Assembly: GCA_027315385.1 (NCBI GenBank)
Contig: DAHUYD010000067.1
Coordinates: 1-62,057, forward strand
Length of the DNA stretch: 62,057 nt
Reading direction: 5' to 3'
Source of the DNA: Acidobacterium sp.
GTDB lineage: Bacteria; Acidobacteriota; Terriglobia; Terriglobales; Acidobacteriaceae
The position numbers and the translations under genes are program-made. Under the pieces are notes generated by a model that was not told the origin of the DNA, searched no databases, and saw only the letters and a list, made by a program, of their open reading frames with translations. Shown piece by piece: positions 25,416 to 34,521 of the stretch. Numbering within the stretch: the first letter of the stretch is position 1; each line of letters begins with the position of its first letter.

Positions 25416-28400
25416 GTGACCTGTTTGACATCAAGACGAAAGTGCCTCACATTCGCAGGCGCAGTTGCGCTGCTTGTTCTCACCTGCCCTGCGCATCCAC
25501 AGACCTACCAGGTCGGCGCCGGCGGCCGGGTGAAATCGAAAACGGCGAACGGCCAGACGCAGACGCAACTGGGCTGGGGATCGAATATCCAGAACGCGCG
25601 GCTGGCGCGCGCGGCAGAACTCGCGCTGCAGCGCGGCGACTATCCGACCGCGGAAAACTATGCGCAGCGCGCCGCGCGGTCGGCTCCGGACGATCCGCAG
25701 CTCTGGTTTCTGCTGGGCTACGTGGCGCGGCTGAACCACAATTACGCGCTGTCGGCGACGGCCTTCCAGCACGGACTGCGACTCAAGCCATTGTCCGTGC
25801 AGGGAATCTCCGGCCTGGCGCAGACGTACAGCGACATGGGTCGGGTGGCCGAGGCCGAGAAGCTGTTGAAGCAGGCGCTCGCCGTGAATCCGCGGCAGGT
25901 CGACGATCTGCTCGTTCTTGGGAATCTCTCTTTGCAGGCCGGCGATTATCCAGATGCAGTTACGTACCTGAGGCGCGCAGAGCAGGTAAAGCCGAATGCG
26001 AGGTCGGAGTTGCTGCTGGCGATCTGCTACGAGCGCCAGAAGGAGATGGACATGGCCAGCCGCTACCTCCACCTGGCGCAGAGGCGTGCGCCGAACAATC
26101 CGGACGTAGAGCGGTCGCTGGCGGGCTACTACCGGGAGACGGGCCATTACGGGAAGGCGATTGACGAGCTGAAGGCGATTCGCAACCCGCCGCCGGACGT
26201 GGTAGGCGAGCTGGCGTACACGTATCAACTGGACGGCAAGCCGCAGGATGCCGCGCGTTTATACTCGCGGGCAGCCGATGCGCTGCCGCGCAATCTGGGT
26301 ATGCAGCTATCGGCGGCGCAGGCGGAACTCACGGCGCAGGCGCCGGACCGCTCGCATCGGTTTCTGGCGCGGGCTGCCGGAATCAATCCCAACTACTACC
26401 GGCTGCACCAGATCCGCGGGGAGATTGCGGAGCTGGAAGAGCACAATGATGCGGCGGTGAAGGAATACCAGGCGGCGATTGCCAGCCTTCCACCAACCCC
26501 GGCGGAGGGGCCTCTGTATGGCATTCAGCTGCACATGGATCTACAGATGCTGTACCGCCAGCTGAACCAGGACAATGCGGCACAGCAGCAGTTGCAGATT
26601 GCGCAACAGCAGATCAAAAGCGTTCAGGTGCAGCCTGGCGAGCGGCCCGCGTTCCTGCGGCTGCGTGCGCAGATTGAAATGAATACGGGCCAGCTGCAGT
26701 CGGCACTGAATGACATGCAGGCGGCGCTGGCGCTGACGCCGAACGACCCCAACAGCCTGCAGATCGATGGCGACGTGCTGATGAAGATGGGCCGGACGCA
26801 GGATGCCATTGCCGTCTACAGGAAAGTGCTGGGGATTGATCCGCGTAGCCGCCTGGCCCTTACGTCGCTGGGTTACGCCGCGCGCACCGAGCATAACGAC
26901 CGCGAGGCGGAGAAGTACTTCAACCGTCTGGCCGCCGATTATCCAGGCCTTTACATTCCCTACCTCGCGCTGGGCGATCTGTATGCGGACCGCGGGCTTT
27001 ACAAGAAGGCAGAATTGTATTATGACAAGGCCTACACTCGGGACCCGAAGAACGCGCTGATTGTGGCCGACGCGATGAATGCGGCCATCGAAGAGCATAA
27101 TTTGCCGCTGGCGGCCACCTGGCTGAACCGCGTACTGCCGGGAATGTACAACAGTCCGCAGATTCTGGCGCAGAAGGAACGGTATTTCCGGTTCCAGGGG
27201 AACTATCGCGAGTCGGCGGAAAATGGTGAGAAGGCGATACAGTCGCTCCCGCGGGATCGCGATGTCGTGGTGTATCTCGGGTATGACCTGCTGAACCTGG
27301 GCAAATACGACGAACTGCTGGCCCTGACGAAAAAATACGACAGCATCCTGACGCAGGAGCCGGACATTCCGCTGCTGGAAGGGTACGTCTACAAGGAAAA
27401 GGGCGATCGGAAACGGGCGGTGCAGGCGTTCACGGAGGCAATCCAGCGCGGCCCGGCGGTGGAGACGGCGTACGTCAACCGCGGGTTCGTGGAAAACGAT
27501 CTGCGCGAGCCGGCGTCGGCACAAAAGGATTTCACCAGGGCGATTCATCTGGAGCCGAAGGATGGGCAGGCGCACCTGGGGCTGGCCTACTCCGACTTGG
27601 CGCTGAGCGATTCGCCCGGGGCGCTGAAACAGTCGAAGCTGGCGCAGGCGTATCTGGGGGATTCGGAGGCGGTGCACATTATTCGGGCCACGGCCTACGG
27701 GCGCGAAGGATTGCTGTCAAACGCGATTGTGGAGTATCGGGCGGCGCTGCGGTTTGCGCCCCGTGACGGCACGCTGTACGCGGAGATGGGCAACATCTAC
27801 TTTTCGCAGCGGCGGTTCCACCACGCGATTGCCGAGCTGAACACGGCAGAGAAGTACCTGCCGAACAACGCGCAGATCTACGCGATGCTGGCCCGGTCGT
27901 ACGCCGGAGTGCCGGATCGGCGGCAGGCGATGGCGAATGTGGAGTCGGCCGAGAAGCTGGCGGACCACCCGCCCAGCGAGGGCGCGACGTGGGTTCCAAG
28001 CGACATTTATGTGGACACCGGCGAGGCGCTCAGCGCGCTGGGAGACCGTAAGGCGGCTATGCAGCGATTTGCGCGGGCGCTGGTGGCGCCCAGGGCGAAT
28101 CGCGTGGGCGTGCGCCTGGCCATTGCGCAGCTGATGGCACAGCAGGGGAATGACGCGGGAGCGGAGCGGCAGATCGCGCTGGCGCAGATGGAAGGGGAAG
28201 CCGGTGTGACCGAGCCGCCGACCGGTCCGCAGTATCTGCAGGCGGCGGGCATTCTGCAGCAGATGCATGAGTATCGGCTCTCGCAGACCTATCTGGAGCG
28301 CGCGCTGAAGGCGGGGGCGTCGGATCTGGATGTGCGCGTGGATCTGGCCAACAGCTACCTGGCGCTGGGAGAGACGCAGCGCGCCGCCGGAGAACTGGCG

Positions 28401-29678
28401 GCGGTGAGCCAGGCGGACGTGGCGAAGTCGGATTACTCGTATCTGCTGGCCCAGGCCAATGTGTATCAGCAGGAGCACCAGGGGACGGCGGCCCTGTCTG
28501 AGTTTGCGCAGGCGGCCAGCGCGGCCGGGGAAGACCAGACCGCCGAACAGAATCTGATGCAGGTGGGAGCGAATGAGGGGTACCGCATCGACAAACATAT
28601 CAGCGTTCTTTCCAACCTGCTGCAGCAGCCGATTTATGAAGACAGCACGGTGTACGTACTGGATTCAGAGACGTTCGGAAATCCTCCGGCGATTTACGGG
28701 AGCACAGTCGCGACGTCAAAACTGCCGCTGCCGCGCTACACGATCGATACGGAGTGGACAGACGCATTCCATCTGCATCTGAACCACTGGCCGACAACGG
28801 GCGGTTTCTTCCAGCTCCGCAATGCGCGTGGCATGATCTCGATGCCGGCGATCGGCATAGTGAGGCGCAGCACCTGGGACTACAACTTCAATTATGGCGT
28901 GGCCCCCAATTTCCATCTGGGAGCCACGATGCTCTCGTTCAACGCAGGGTTTATGGGAACGATTCGCCGGGACACGATTTCGCCGCGGGAGATGGACCAG
29001 AACATCGGGCGATTCTTCGCCTACATGAGTACCGGGTCGTTCTGGGACGCGGTGTCGGTGAACGCCTCGGTCGTGCACGATTTCGGGCCGTTTACGGAGA
29101 TTCCGCTGCACGAGTCGACGCTGGCGGGCACCGTGGATTTTCGCGTGGGCGCGCCGTGGGCGAAGACGGCTCTGGTCACGGGCTGGGGCTCGAATGACCA
29201 GCTTTTCACCTCAGGTTCGCTCGGGAACACGGAAAACTATTTCACCACGTCCTACATCGGACTTACGCATCGGTTTTCCTCGCATCTGAATATCGAGGGG
29301 ATCGCGGAAGACTGGCGCGCATGGCGCGTGGTGCCTTTCGTGGTCACCCCGGGGAGCTTTATCGTGCACTCCGGCATTGCCCAGGCGATACGACCCGCCG
29401 GAACCGTCAACTACTCGCCGGCGCGGAACTGGCAGATTCAGTTCTCGACCGCTTACGAAAATACCCGCAGTTTTCACGTATACGACATGACTCAAAACGG
29501 ATTCTCCCTCTCATACACGCGGCCCCTCGGGCGCAGCATGAACGAAGAATTGGGGACGGTTCATGTACGGTATCCGATTCGGTTTTCGGCCGGCGTGCAG
29601 GAAGAGACGTTTCCGAACTACACCGGGATCGGCAGGAACCAGGAATTTCGACCTTACGTAAGCATCAACCTGTTCTGA
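25416..29678 (+). CDS. Large TPR protein with C-terminal outer-membrane beta-barrel (PelB/BcsC-like export protein)
   Basis: About 1420 residues. A signal-like N-terminus (FAGAVALLVLTCPAHPQ) is followed by about 25 tetratricopeptide units (roughly 55-1050; for example ARLARAAELALQRGDYPTAE, LKQALAVNPRQVDDLLVLGN, IAVYRKVLGIDPRSRLALT). A linker leads to a beta-barrel (about 1065-1420) of alternating strands ending in EFRPYVSINLF, with the terminal Phe recognised by the Bam machinery. PelB, BcsC, PgaA and AlgK/E use the same plan to conduct polysaccharide through the periplasm and outer membrane. The start is GTG 25416 or TTG 25413; no strong ribosome binding site was seen. A GT4 gene follows after 9 bases. 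Confidence 0.83.
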   Translation: MTCLTSRRKCLTFAGAVALLVLTCPAHPQTYQVGAGGRVKSKTANGQTQTQLGWGSNIQNARLARAAELALQRGDYPTAENYAQRAARSAPDDPQLWFLLGYVARLNHNYALSATAFQHGLRLKPLSVQGISGLAQTYSDMGRVAEAEKLLKQALAVNPRQVDDLLVLGNLSLQAGDYPDAVTYLRRAEQVKPNARSELLLAICYERQKEMDMASRYLHLAQRRAPNNPDVERSLAGYYRETGHYGKAIDELKAIRNPPPDVVGELAYTYQLDGKPQDAARLYSRAADALPRNLGMQLSAAQAELTAQAPDRSHRFLARAAGINPNYYRLHQIRGEIAELEEHNDAAVKEYQAAIASLPPTPAEGPLYGIQLHMDLQMLYRQLNQDNAAQQQLQIAQQQIKSVQVQPGERPAFLRLRAQIEMNTGQLQSALNDMQAALALTPNDPNSLQIDGDVLMKMGRTQDAIAVYRKVLGIDPRSRLALTSLGYAARTEHNDREAEKYFNRLAADYPGLYIPYLALGDLYADRGLYKKAELYYDKAYTRDPKNALIVADAMNAAIEEHNLPLAATWLNRVLPGMYNSPQILAQKERYFRFQGNYRESAENGEKAIQSLPRDRDVVVYLGYDLLNLGKYDELLALTKKYDSILTQEPDIPLLEGYVYKEKGDRKRAVQAFTEAIQRGPAVETAYVNRGFVENDLREPASAQKDFTRAIHLEPKDGQAHLGLAYSDLALSDSPGALKQSKLAQAYLGDSEAVHIIRATAYGREGLLSNAIVEYRAALRFAPRDGTLYAEMGNIYFSQRRFHHAIAELNTAEKYLPNNAQIYAMLARSYAGVPDRRQAMANVESAEKLADHPPSEGATWVPSDIYVDTGEALSALGDRKAAMQRFARALVAPRANRVGVRLAIAQLMAQQGNDAGAERQIALAQMEGEAGVTEPPTGPQYLQAAGILQQMHEYRLSQTYLERALKAGASDLDVRVDLANSYLALGETQRAAGELAAVSQADVAKSDYSYLLAQANVYQQEHQGTAALSEFAQAASAAGEDQTAEQNLMQVGANEGYRIDKHISVLSNLLQQPIYEDSTVYVLDSETFGNPPAIYGSTVATSKLPLPRYTIDTEWTDAFHLHLNHWPTTGGFFQLRNARGMISMPAIGIVRRSTWDYNFNYGVAPNFHLGATMLSFNAGFMGTIRRDTISPREMDQNIGRFFAYMSTGSFWDAVSVNASVVHDFGPFTEIPLHESTLAGTVDFRVGAPWAKTALVTGWGSNDQLFTSGSLGNTENYFTTSYIGLTHRFSSHLNIEGIAEDWRAWRVVPFVVTPGSFIVHSGIAQAIRPAGTVNYSPARNWQIQFSTAYENTRSFHVYDMTQNGFSLSYTRPLGRSMNEELGTVHVRYPIRFSAGVQEETFPNYTGIGRNQEFRPYVSINLF

Positions 29679-29687
29679 GGCGGGCCA

Positions 29688-31094
29688 ATGAAGATTTGTC
29701 TAGTGGCGGCGTTTCCACCGAGCCGGCGACAGCTGAACGAGTATTCCCTGAACATTGCGCGAGAGATCCAGAGGTATCCGGATGTCGAACTGACTATCCT
29801 GGCCGACGAACTGGGGAAGTATGACTTCACGGGTGAAGCGGGCGGGAAGGGCGAACCGGCCCGGGAGTTGCCGGATTTTAACGTCATCCGCTGCTGGAGG
29901 TTCGGCAGCATGGCGACGCCTGCGCGTCTGCTGGGCACCATCCGCCGGCTACAGCCCGACGTGGTGTGGTTCAACCTGGTCTTCTCCAGCTTCGCGGGGC
30001 CGGAGAGCCCCTTCGCTGCTTTCGCCGGCTTGTCCGCGCCCGCGCTCACTCGAGCGGCGGGGTTCTACACGCACATCACGCTGCACCACATCATCGAGCA
30101 CGTGGACTTTGGCGACGCGGGTGTAAAGCGCGAGAAGCTGTATCGTCTGGGAACGAATGTGGCCACGCGCGCGCTGCTGCAGGCGCACTCGGTCTCCGTG
30201 CTGCTCTCAGCGTACCGGCGTACGCTGATCAAGAAATATTCCGCTGAGAACGTGATGGTGGGCACACATGGCACGTTTGCAACGGTTTGCACGCCGCCCG
30301 ATTTCAGGATCCGGAACAATCCGGATCGCCGCATCCTCGCCTTCGGCCACTGGGGGACGTACAAGCGGCTGGAAACGCTGATGGAGGCGTTTCCTCTGGT
30401 GCTGAAGCGAGTACCCGAAGCGCGCCTGATTGTGGCTGGCGGCAACCACCACACGCGCCCCGGTTATTGGGAATCGGTGCGCGTCGCGCAGCCCGAACAT
30501 CTGCCTATCGAATTTCTGGGCTATGTGCACGACAACGACGTCCCGCAGATGTTCCGCACCAGTTCGATTCTTGTGATGCCCTACGATTCTTCGACGGGAT
30601 CGAGCGGGCCGGCGCATCAGGCGTGCGAATTCGGCCTGCCGATTGTGTGCGCCGACATTCCCGATTTTCACTGCATGGCCAAGGACGACGACATGGCCAT
30701 CAGTTTTTACAAGACCGGGAATGCCGAGGATTTGGCGGATAAGCTGGTTGGCATTCTTCAGTCGCCGGAGCTTGAGCGGCAGATGTCGCAGCACAACTAT
30801 CAGGCCGGCATTCAGATGACGATGGCGAGCGTGGTGCGCAATTATCTGCGCTGGTTCGAACTGCACCGCTGCAAGCGCGAAATCGCAGACAAGAGCCTCT
30901 GGTCTGGGGGCCGGCGGTTGCCCGGCGGGCTATCGGAGCGGGAATCCGCTTCGCTGGTTCAGATGGACGAGACAAACTCCCGTGTGGCGCCGGAGCTGAT
31001 GGAAGGCGCTCTGCGGCCCGAGGCAGAATCGATGCCGCTGCTGGGATCGCGCGCAAGTCTTTCCAACAACGATGAATACGCTGACGCAAGTTAG
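29688..31094 (+). CDS. Glycosyltransferase family 4 (GT-B fold)
   Basis: The 468-residue protein begins MKICLVAAFPPSRRQLNEYS, the GT-B N-terminal donor-site start. The C-terminal Rossmann domain has RRILAFGHWGTYKRLETLME (the GT4 'f-G-r-l-x-x-x-K-x-x-x-x-l' region), IEFLGYVHDNDVPQMFRTS, and SSGPAHQACEFGLPIVCAD, equivalent to the E-x7-E motif region that binds the NDP-sugar, here with one Glu clearly visible. A charged tail of about 60 residues (from SLWSGGRR) is beyond the fold. Placed 9 bases after the TPR/barrel gene, as in pelB-pelF type pairs, it is a candidate for chain synthesis in the cytoplasm. Confidence 0.85.
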   Translation: MKICLVAAFPPSRRQLNEYSLNIAREIQRYPDVELTILADELGKYDFTGEAGGKGEPARELPDFNVIRCWRFGSMATPARLLGTIRRLQPDVVWFNLVFSSFAGPESPFAAFAGLSAPALTRAAGFYTHITLHHIIEHVDFGDAGVKREKLYRLGTNVATRALLQAHSVSVLLSAYRRTLIKKYSAENVMVGTHGTFATVCTPPDFRIRNNPDRRILAFGHWGTYKRLETLMEAFPLVLKRVPEARLIVAGGNHHTRPGYWESVRVAQPEHLPIEFLGYVHDNDVPQMFRTSSILVMPYDSSTGSSGPAHQACEFGLPIVCADIPDFHCMAKDDDMAISFYKTGNAEDLADKLVGILQSPELERQMSQHNYQAGIQMTMASVVRNYLRWFELHRCKREIADKSLWSGGRRLPGGLSERESASLVQMDETNSRVAPELMEGALRPEAESMPLLGSRASLSNNDEYADAS

Positions 31095-31194
31095 CGGCCA
31101 ATTCTCTCGGGACAACTCGCCTTCCGAGGCAGTCGTCCAATACCGGCACGTAGTCTGCCCGGATCCATCCGTGGCTGCTGGAAGGAAGCTTACA

Positions 31195-33675
31195 TTGCTG
31201 ACACCGCCCGTGCGTACCTTCGCCCGCACTCTCCCGGCCTCCCTGGTTGTTCTAGCCGCCTGCTGCCTGGTGTCCCAGACCGGCTGCGGCTGGCTGAGCG
31301 GAACAGGAGCAAAATCGCCGACCACGGTGCGCATTACTGCCGAACCAACTTCCATTCAGGCTGGCGCGTCCGCAACACTGACCGTGACGGCAGCAAATGC
31401 AACCACGGTGACGATTGCCGGCTCAGACGGCAGCAGTTATTCCCTACAGCCCGGCGGCGGGAGCCAGAGCGTAGCGCCGTCCGCGACGACGACGTATACG
31501 GCGACTGCAACCGGATCCAGCGGATCAGTCACCGCCCAGGCCACAGTCACGGTTCAGGCGCCGATTGCGCCACCCTCCGTAACGATTACGGCAAGTCCAA
31601 TGACCGTCAGTCCGGGAGGATCCTCGACACTAACCGTGACCGCCACCAATGCCACGTCGGTGGTCGTTGCGGGTTCGGACGGCACCAGTTATACGCTTGG
31701 GGCAACCGGGGGCACACAAACAGTAACTCCAGCAACGACGACCACGTATGTGGCAACGGCCGCGGGGCAGGGAGGAACGGCTACTCAGCAGCAGGCGACA
31801 GCTGACGTGACGGTCACCGTGACGGCAGGACCGCCGACGGTGACCATTGCAGCCAGCCCGACATCCGTGGCGTCGGGACATTCCGCGACGCTGACGGTGA
31901 CGGCGACCAATGCGACGGCAGTCACGGTGGCCGGGTCCGACGGCACGAATTACACGCTGCCGATCACGGGCGGAACGCAAACGGTAACGCCCTCCACGAC
32001 CACCACCTATACCGCGACGGCTACGGGAGCGGGACCCAATGCGACCGCGCAGGCTACGGTCGACGTTGTGGCCGGCGGCACGGAAAATTCCATCAGCCAC
32101 GTACTCTTCATGCTTCAGGAGAACCGCAGCTTCGACAGTTACTTCGGCATGCTGAACAACTATAAAAAGTCCAATGGGTGGGATGTGGGGACCGACGGCA
32201 ACACGTACCTGGTGGACGGCATTGACGACAAGCTGACCACGATCAGCAATCAGGATGACGAAGGCGACACTTTCCACCCTTTTAAGTTCACCAGTACCTG
32301 TATCGACGACATGTCTTCAGCCTGGCTGGAGAGCTACGGAGACGTGAATCGCTACGACTTCAGCACGGCGCGCAACATCAACATGGACGGTTTTGTTCAC
32401 ACTGCCGAGGGCTTCGCGAAGAGCTGCGCCGCATCGAAGAGCTGCTCGGGGAACTTCACCGATACCACGGGTGAACGCGCTATGGGGTATTACGATCAGG
32501 GCTTCCTGAACTACTACTACTACATGGCAGGCCAGTTTGCGCTGTCGGACCGCTGGTTTACCCCTGTTTCCAGCAAGACTGTGGATAACCGCATCGCCAC
32601 GATGACGGGCGGAACTACGCAGGGTCTTACCCGCGATCCAGGCAGCGACGATCATCTGCCGCAGCTGTCAATGAAGACGATCTTTCAGGAACTGGACAAG
32701 GCCGGAGTGTCGTGGAAGATCTACTACACCGATACCCAGGGCTACTGCCTGGGCGAGGACGAGTGCAACGGGGGCGGGGATGCCGCATTCCCGGCATCTG
32801 AGTTCGAGGACTTTACTTACTCAGTAAGGTATCTGTATATGAACAAGTCCGGCGCACCGTGCACAGCACCGACGCAGGCCTCCAGCGTGGTCGGGGACAA
32901 GAGCAACTCGTTCTGCATCGACCCCACGCATATAGCACCGTTGAGCGATGTGAAGTACGGGTATTTTGCCGACTTGAAAAACAACACACTCGCCAGCTTC
33001 TCTTATATCGAGCCTGGCTTCGGCCTGAACGATGAGCACCCCGGGTCGAACAACGACATCCTGAAAGGTCAGGCGGAGGTTGCCACTATCGTCAACGCGC
33101 TGATGGGCAGCACGGAGTGGGGCAGTTCAGTATTTTTCCTGGGATATGACGAAGCCGGCGGCCCGTACGATCACGTTCCACCGGTGCCCGGACACTCAAA
33201 CGACTTCACCGACGCGAACGTGGGAAGCACGCCGGTCGCGAACATTCCGGATATATCCACGATCGCGGTGAATCCGGATTCATATAACCCATGCCTGCCC
33301 CCGAACGGCACACCACAGCAAATGCCGGCCGGAGGGTACTGCGATCTGAGCCCGGGAGATCCAGGAACGCAGCCGACCGATGCCGCGGCCCAGCAGGGAT
33401 TTGCGGCGCAACTTGGCTTCCGCATTCCCAACCTGGTTATCTCGCCGTTTACCAACGCTCACTACGTTTCGCACATTCCGATGGATCACACCGCGGTGAT
33501 CAAGTTTGTAGAGAACCGCTTTATCGGTCCGAACGCCCATCTCACGAACCGGGATGCTGCTCAGCCCAATCTGCTGGACTTCTTCGATTTCTCGAGTCCG
33601 CCCTGGGCGACGCCACCCACTCCTCCGGCAGCGAATACGACTTCAAACTGCAACGCCCAGAACTTCGGTCAGTAA
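31195..33675 (+). CDS. Lipoprotein phosphoesterase (AcpA/phospholipase C family) with three Ig-like repeats
   Basis: I choose TTG 31195 because GGAAGGAAG lies 6 bases upstream and a lipoprotein signal then follows (VVLAACCLVSQTGC, lipobox S-Q-T-G-C). An ATG at 31072 in the same frame would overlap the GT4 gene and add 41 residues before the signal. After three ~83-residue Ig-like repeats, the phosphoesterase domain (PF04185) begins near residue 300: FMLQENRSFDSYFGML (metal ligands), DEAGGPYDHVPP, and MDHTAVIKFVENRF. Enzymes of this family hydrolyse phosphomonoesters or phospholipids at the surface. A strong terminator follows. It may be co-transcribed with the GT4 gene. Confidence 0.87.
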   Translation: MLTPPVRTFARTLPASLVVLAACCLVSQTGCGWLSGTGAKSPTTVRITAEPTSIQAGASATLTVTAANATTVTIAGSDGSSYSLQPGGGSQSVAPSATTTYTATATGSSGSVTAQATVTVQAPIAPPSVTITASPMTVSPGGSSTLTVTATNATSVVVAGSDGTSYTLGATGGTQTVTPATTTTYVATAAGQGGTATQQQATADVTVTVTAGPPTVTIAASPTSVASGHSATLTVTATNATAVTVAGSDGTNYTLPITGGTQTVTPSTTTTYTATATGAGPNATAQATVDVVAGGTENSISHVLFMLQENRSFDSYFGMLNNYKKSNGWDVGTDGNTYLVDGIDDKLTTISNQDDEGDTFHPFKFTSTCIDDMSSAWLESYGDVNRYDFSTARNINMDGFVHTAEGFAKSCAASKSCSGNFTDTTGERAMGYYDQGFLNYYYYMAGQFALSDRWFTPVSSKTVDNRIATMTGGTTQGLTRDPGSDDHLPQLSMKTIFQELDKAGVSWKIYYTDTQGYCLGEDECNGGGDAAFPASEFEDFTYSVRYLYMNKSGAPCTAPTQASSVVGDKSNSFCIDPTHIAPLSDVKYGYFADLKNNTLASFSYIEPGFGLNDEHPGSNNDILKGQAEVATIVNALMGSTEWGSSVFFLGYDEAGGPYDHVPPVPGHSNDFTDANVGSTPVANIPDISTIAVNPDSYNPCLPPNGTPQQMPAGGYCDLSPGDPGTQPTDAAAQQGFAAQLGFRIPNLVISPFTNAHYVSHIPMDHTAVIKFVENRFIGPNAHLTNRDAAQPNLLDFFDFSSPPWATPPTPPAANTTSNCNAQNFGQ
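31327..32079 (+). repeat. Three tandem Ig-like repeats in the phosphoesterase gene
   Basis: Copies begin at 31327, 31579 and 31840. Each has the pattern ITAxPxSVxxGxSATLTVTA, NAT-x-V-x-V-AGSDGTxYTL, and a TTTYTATAxG strand. They are probably a surface stalk lifting the catalytic domain. Copies 2 and 3 are the most alike. Confidence 0.8.
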
Positions 33676-33698
33676 TTCGATCGGGGATTTGATCAAAC

Positions 33699-33743
33699 AA
33701 CGCGGGACGGCTGGTCTTCACCAGTCGTTCCGCGTTGCTGTTT
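33699..33743 (+). terminator. Rho-independent terminator after the phosphoesterase gene
   Basis: A 17-bp stem, fully paired if two G-U wobbles are allowed (AACGCGGGACGGCTGGT / ACCAGTCGTTCCGCGTT), closes a CTTC loop and is followed by GCTGTTT. It lies 23 bases after the stop codon. Confidence 0.7.
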
Positions 33744-34521
33744 CGGGCTGCTCGCTCTATGGCCGCGTCCCGGCGGGCAGGGCACACTGGAGCGTGCGGG
33801 TGATCGCCGAAGCGGAAACTGGTCCCGCGGGTGGGTCGGGAGACGTTCCGCATCCTGCTGGATAGCCATGAACTGAAGTGGTGGCCTTGATGGGGAAAAC
33901 CGAGGCCTGGAACCAGAAGGCGTACCCCGCGCGAACCCCTTCCCAAGGAAGCGCCTTGTGGAAAACCGAAGAAACAGTGCTTTGCAGGATATTCGGCTGC
34001 ACCGTCGAGAGGCCGGAAATCGCGTAAAAGCGTGTAAATCCACCTGGTCCCCTGGACAATTTTCCGCCTGACGCTGCACTAATTTCACGAAATGGCAAAA
34101 GGATGCCTGGGGGGTGAAATTTTTTTCGGGGACTCCCGAAAAAGCGTTGCCTGCGGCGGATAAATCAGTATGATCCCTTTAGCAATTCCGTGTTTCTGTC
34201 ACAAAGCCTGCGGGCCGGCACGACACGATGCAGGGCAATTCCTGGGCCTCGGGGCCATGCCAGCTGGACTGATCCAGACCATCGCTCCCGCAGTTGGGCC
34301 TGAATCTGTGTGGCCAGCGCTAAGGCGTTCTGAGCCGGTCTGCCGCCGGATCGTGCAAAACGAGGTTGTCGAGATCGTTCAGGCGCACGTTGTCCTAAGC
34401 TCCTCAGACCACCCCAACATGTCGATTGATTGATGACTCCCGGCGCGCGAAGCACGCTCGTGGGGCCCACGCGAAACCATGCCCGGAAGCCGGGGCAGAA
34501 ATTCGATCAGGAATACAGCGA
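33744..34521. other. 778-base gene-free stretch before the Ig/lectin-like gene
   Basis: I see no credible reading frame on either strand. The stretch holds an A/T-flanked hairpin (34122-34143, TTTTTCGGG / CCCGAAAAA), a good promoter (34147-34174), and a roughly 340-base untranslated leader with several short GC-rich inverted repeats. I could not match the leader to a riboswitch class I know. Confidence 0.5.
34147..34174 (+). promoter_or_regulatory. Sigma-70-like promoter for the Ig/lectin-like gene
   Basis: TTGCCT (-35) and TATGAT (-10) are 16 bases apart. Transcription would start near 34181, giving a leader of about 340 bases before ATG 34522. Confidence 0.5.

Noticed and set aside
25413-31094. 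True pelB-pelF genes
   Set aside because: Domain order is similar, but the GT4 lacks the PelF-like N-terminus as I know it and no pelA, pelD, pelE or PelG-like genes are present; kept only as an analogy.
34122-34143. TTTTTCGGG / CCCGAAAAA hairpin as terminator
   Set aside because: The T-tract precedes the stem on both strands, so neither transcript would end in a stem followed by U's.
34170-34433. 87-residue ORF just after the promoter at 34147
   Set aside because: Its ATG lies within the -10 hexamer, so it would not be transcribed from that promoter, and the composition is not protein-like.
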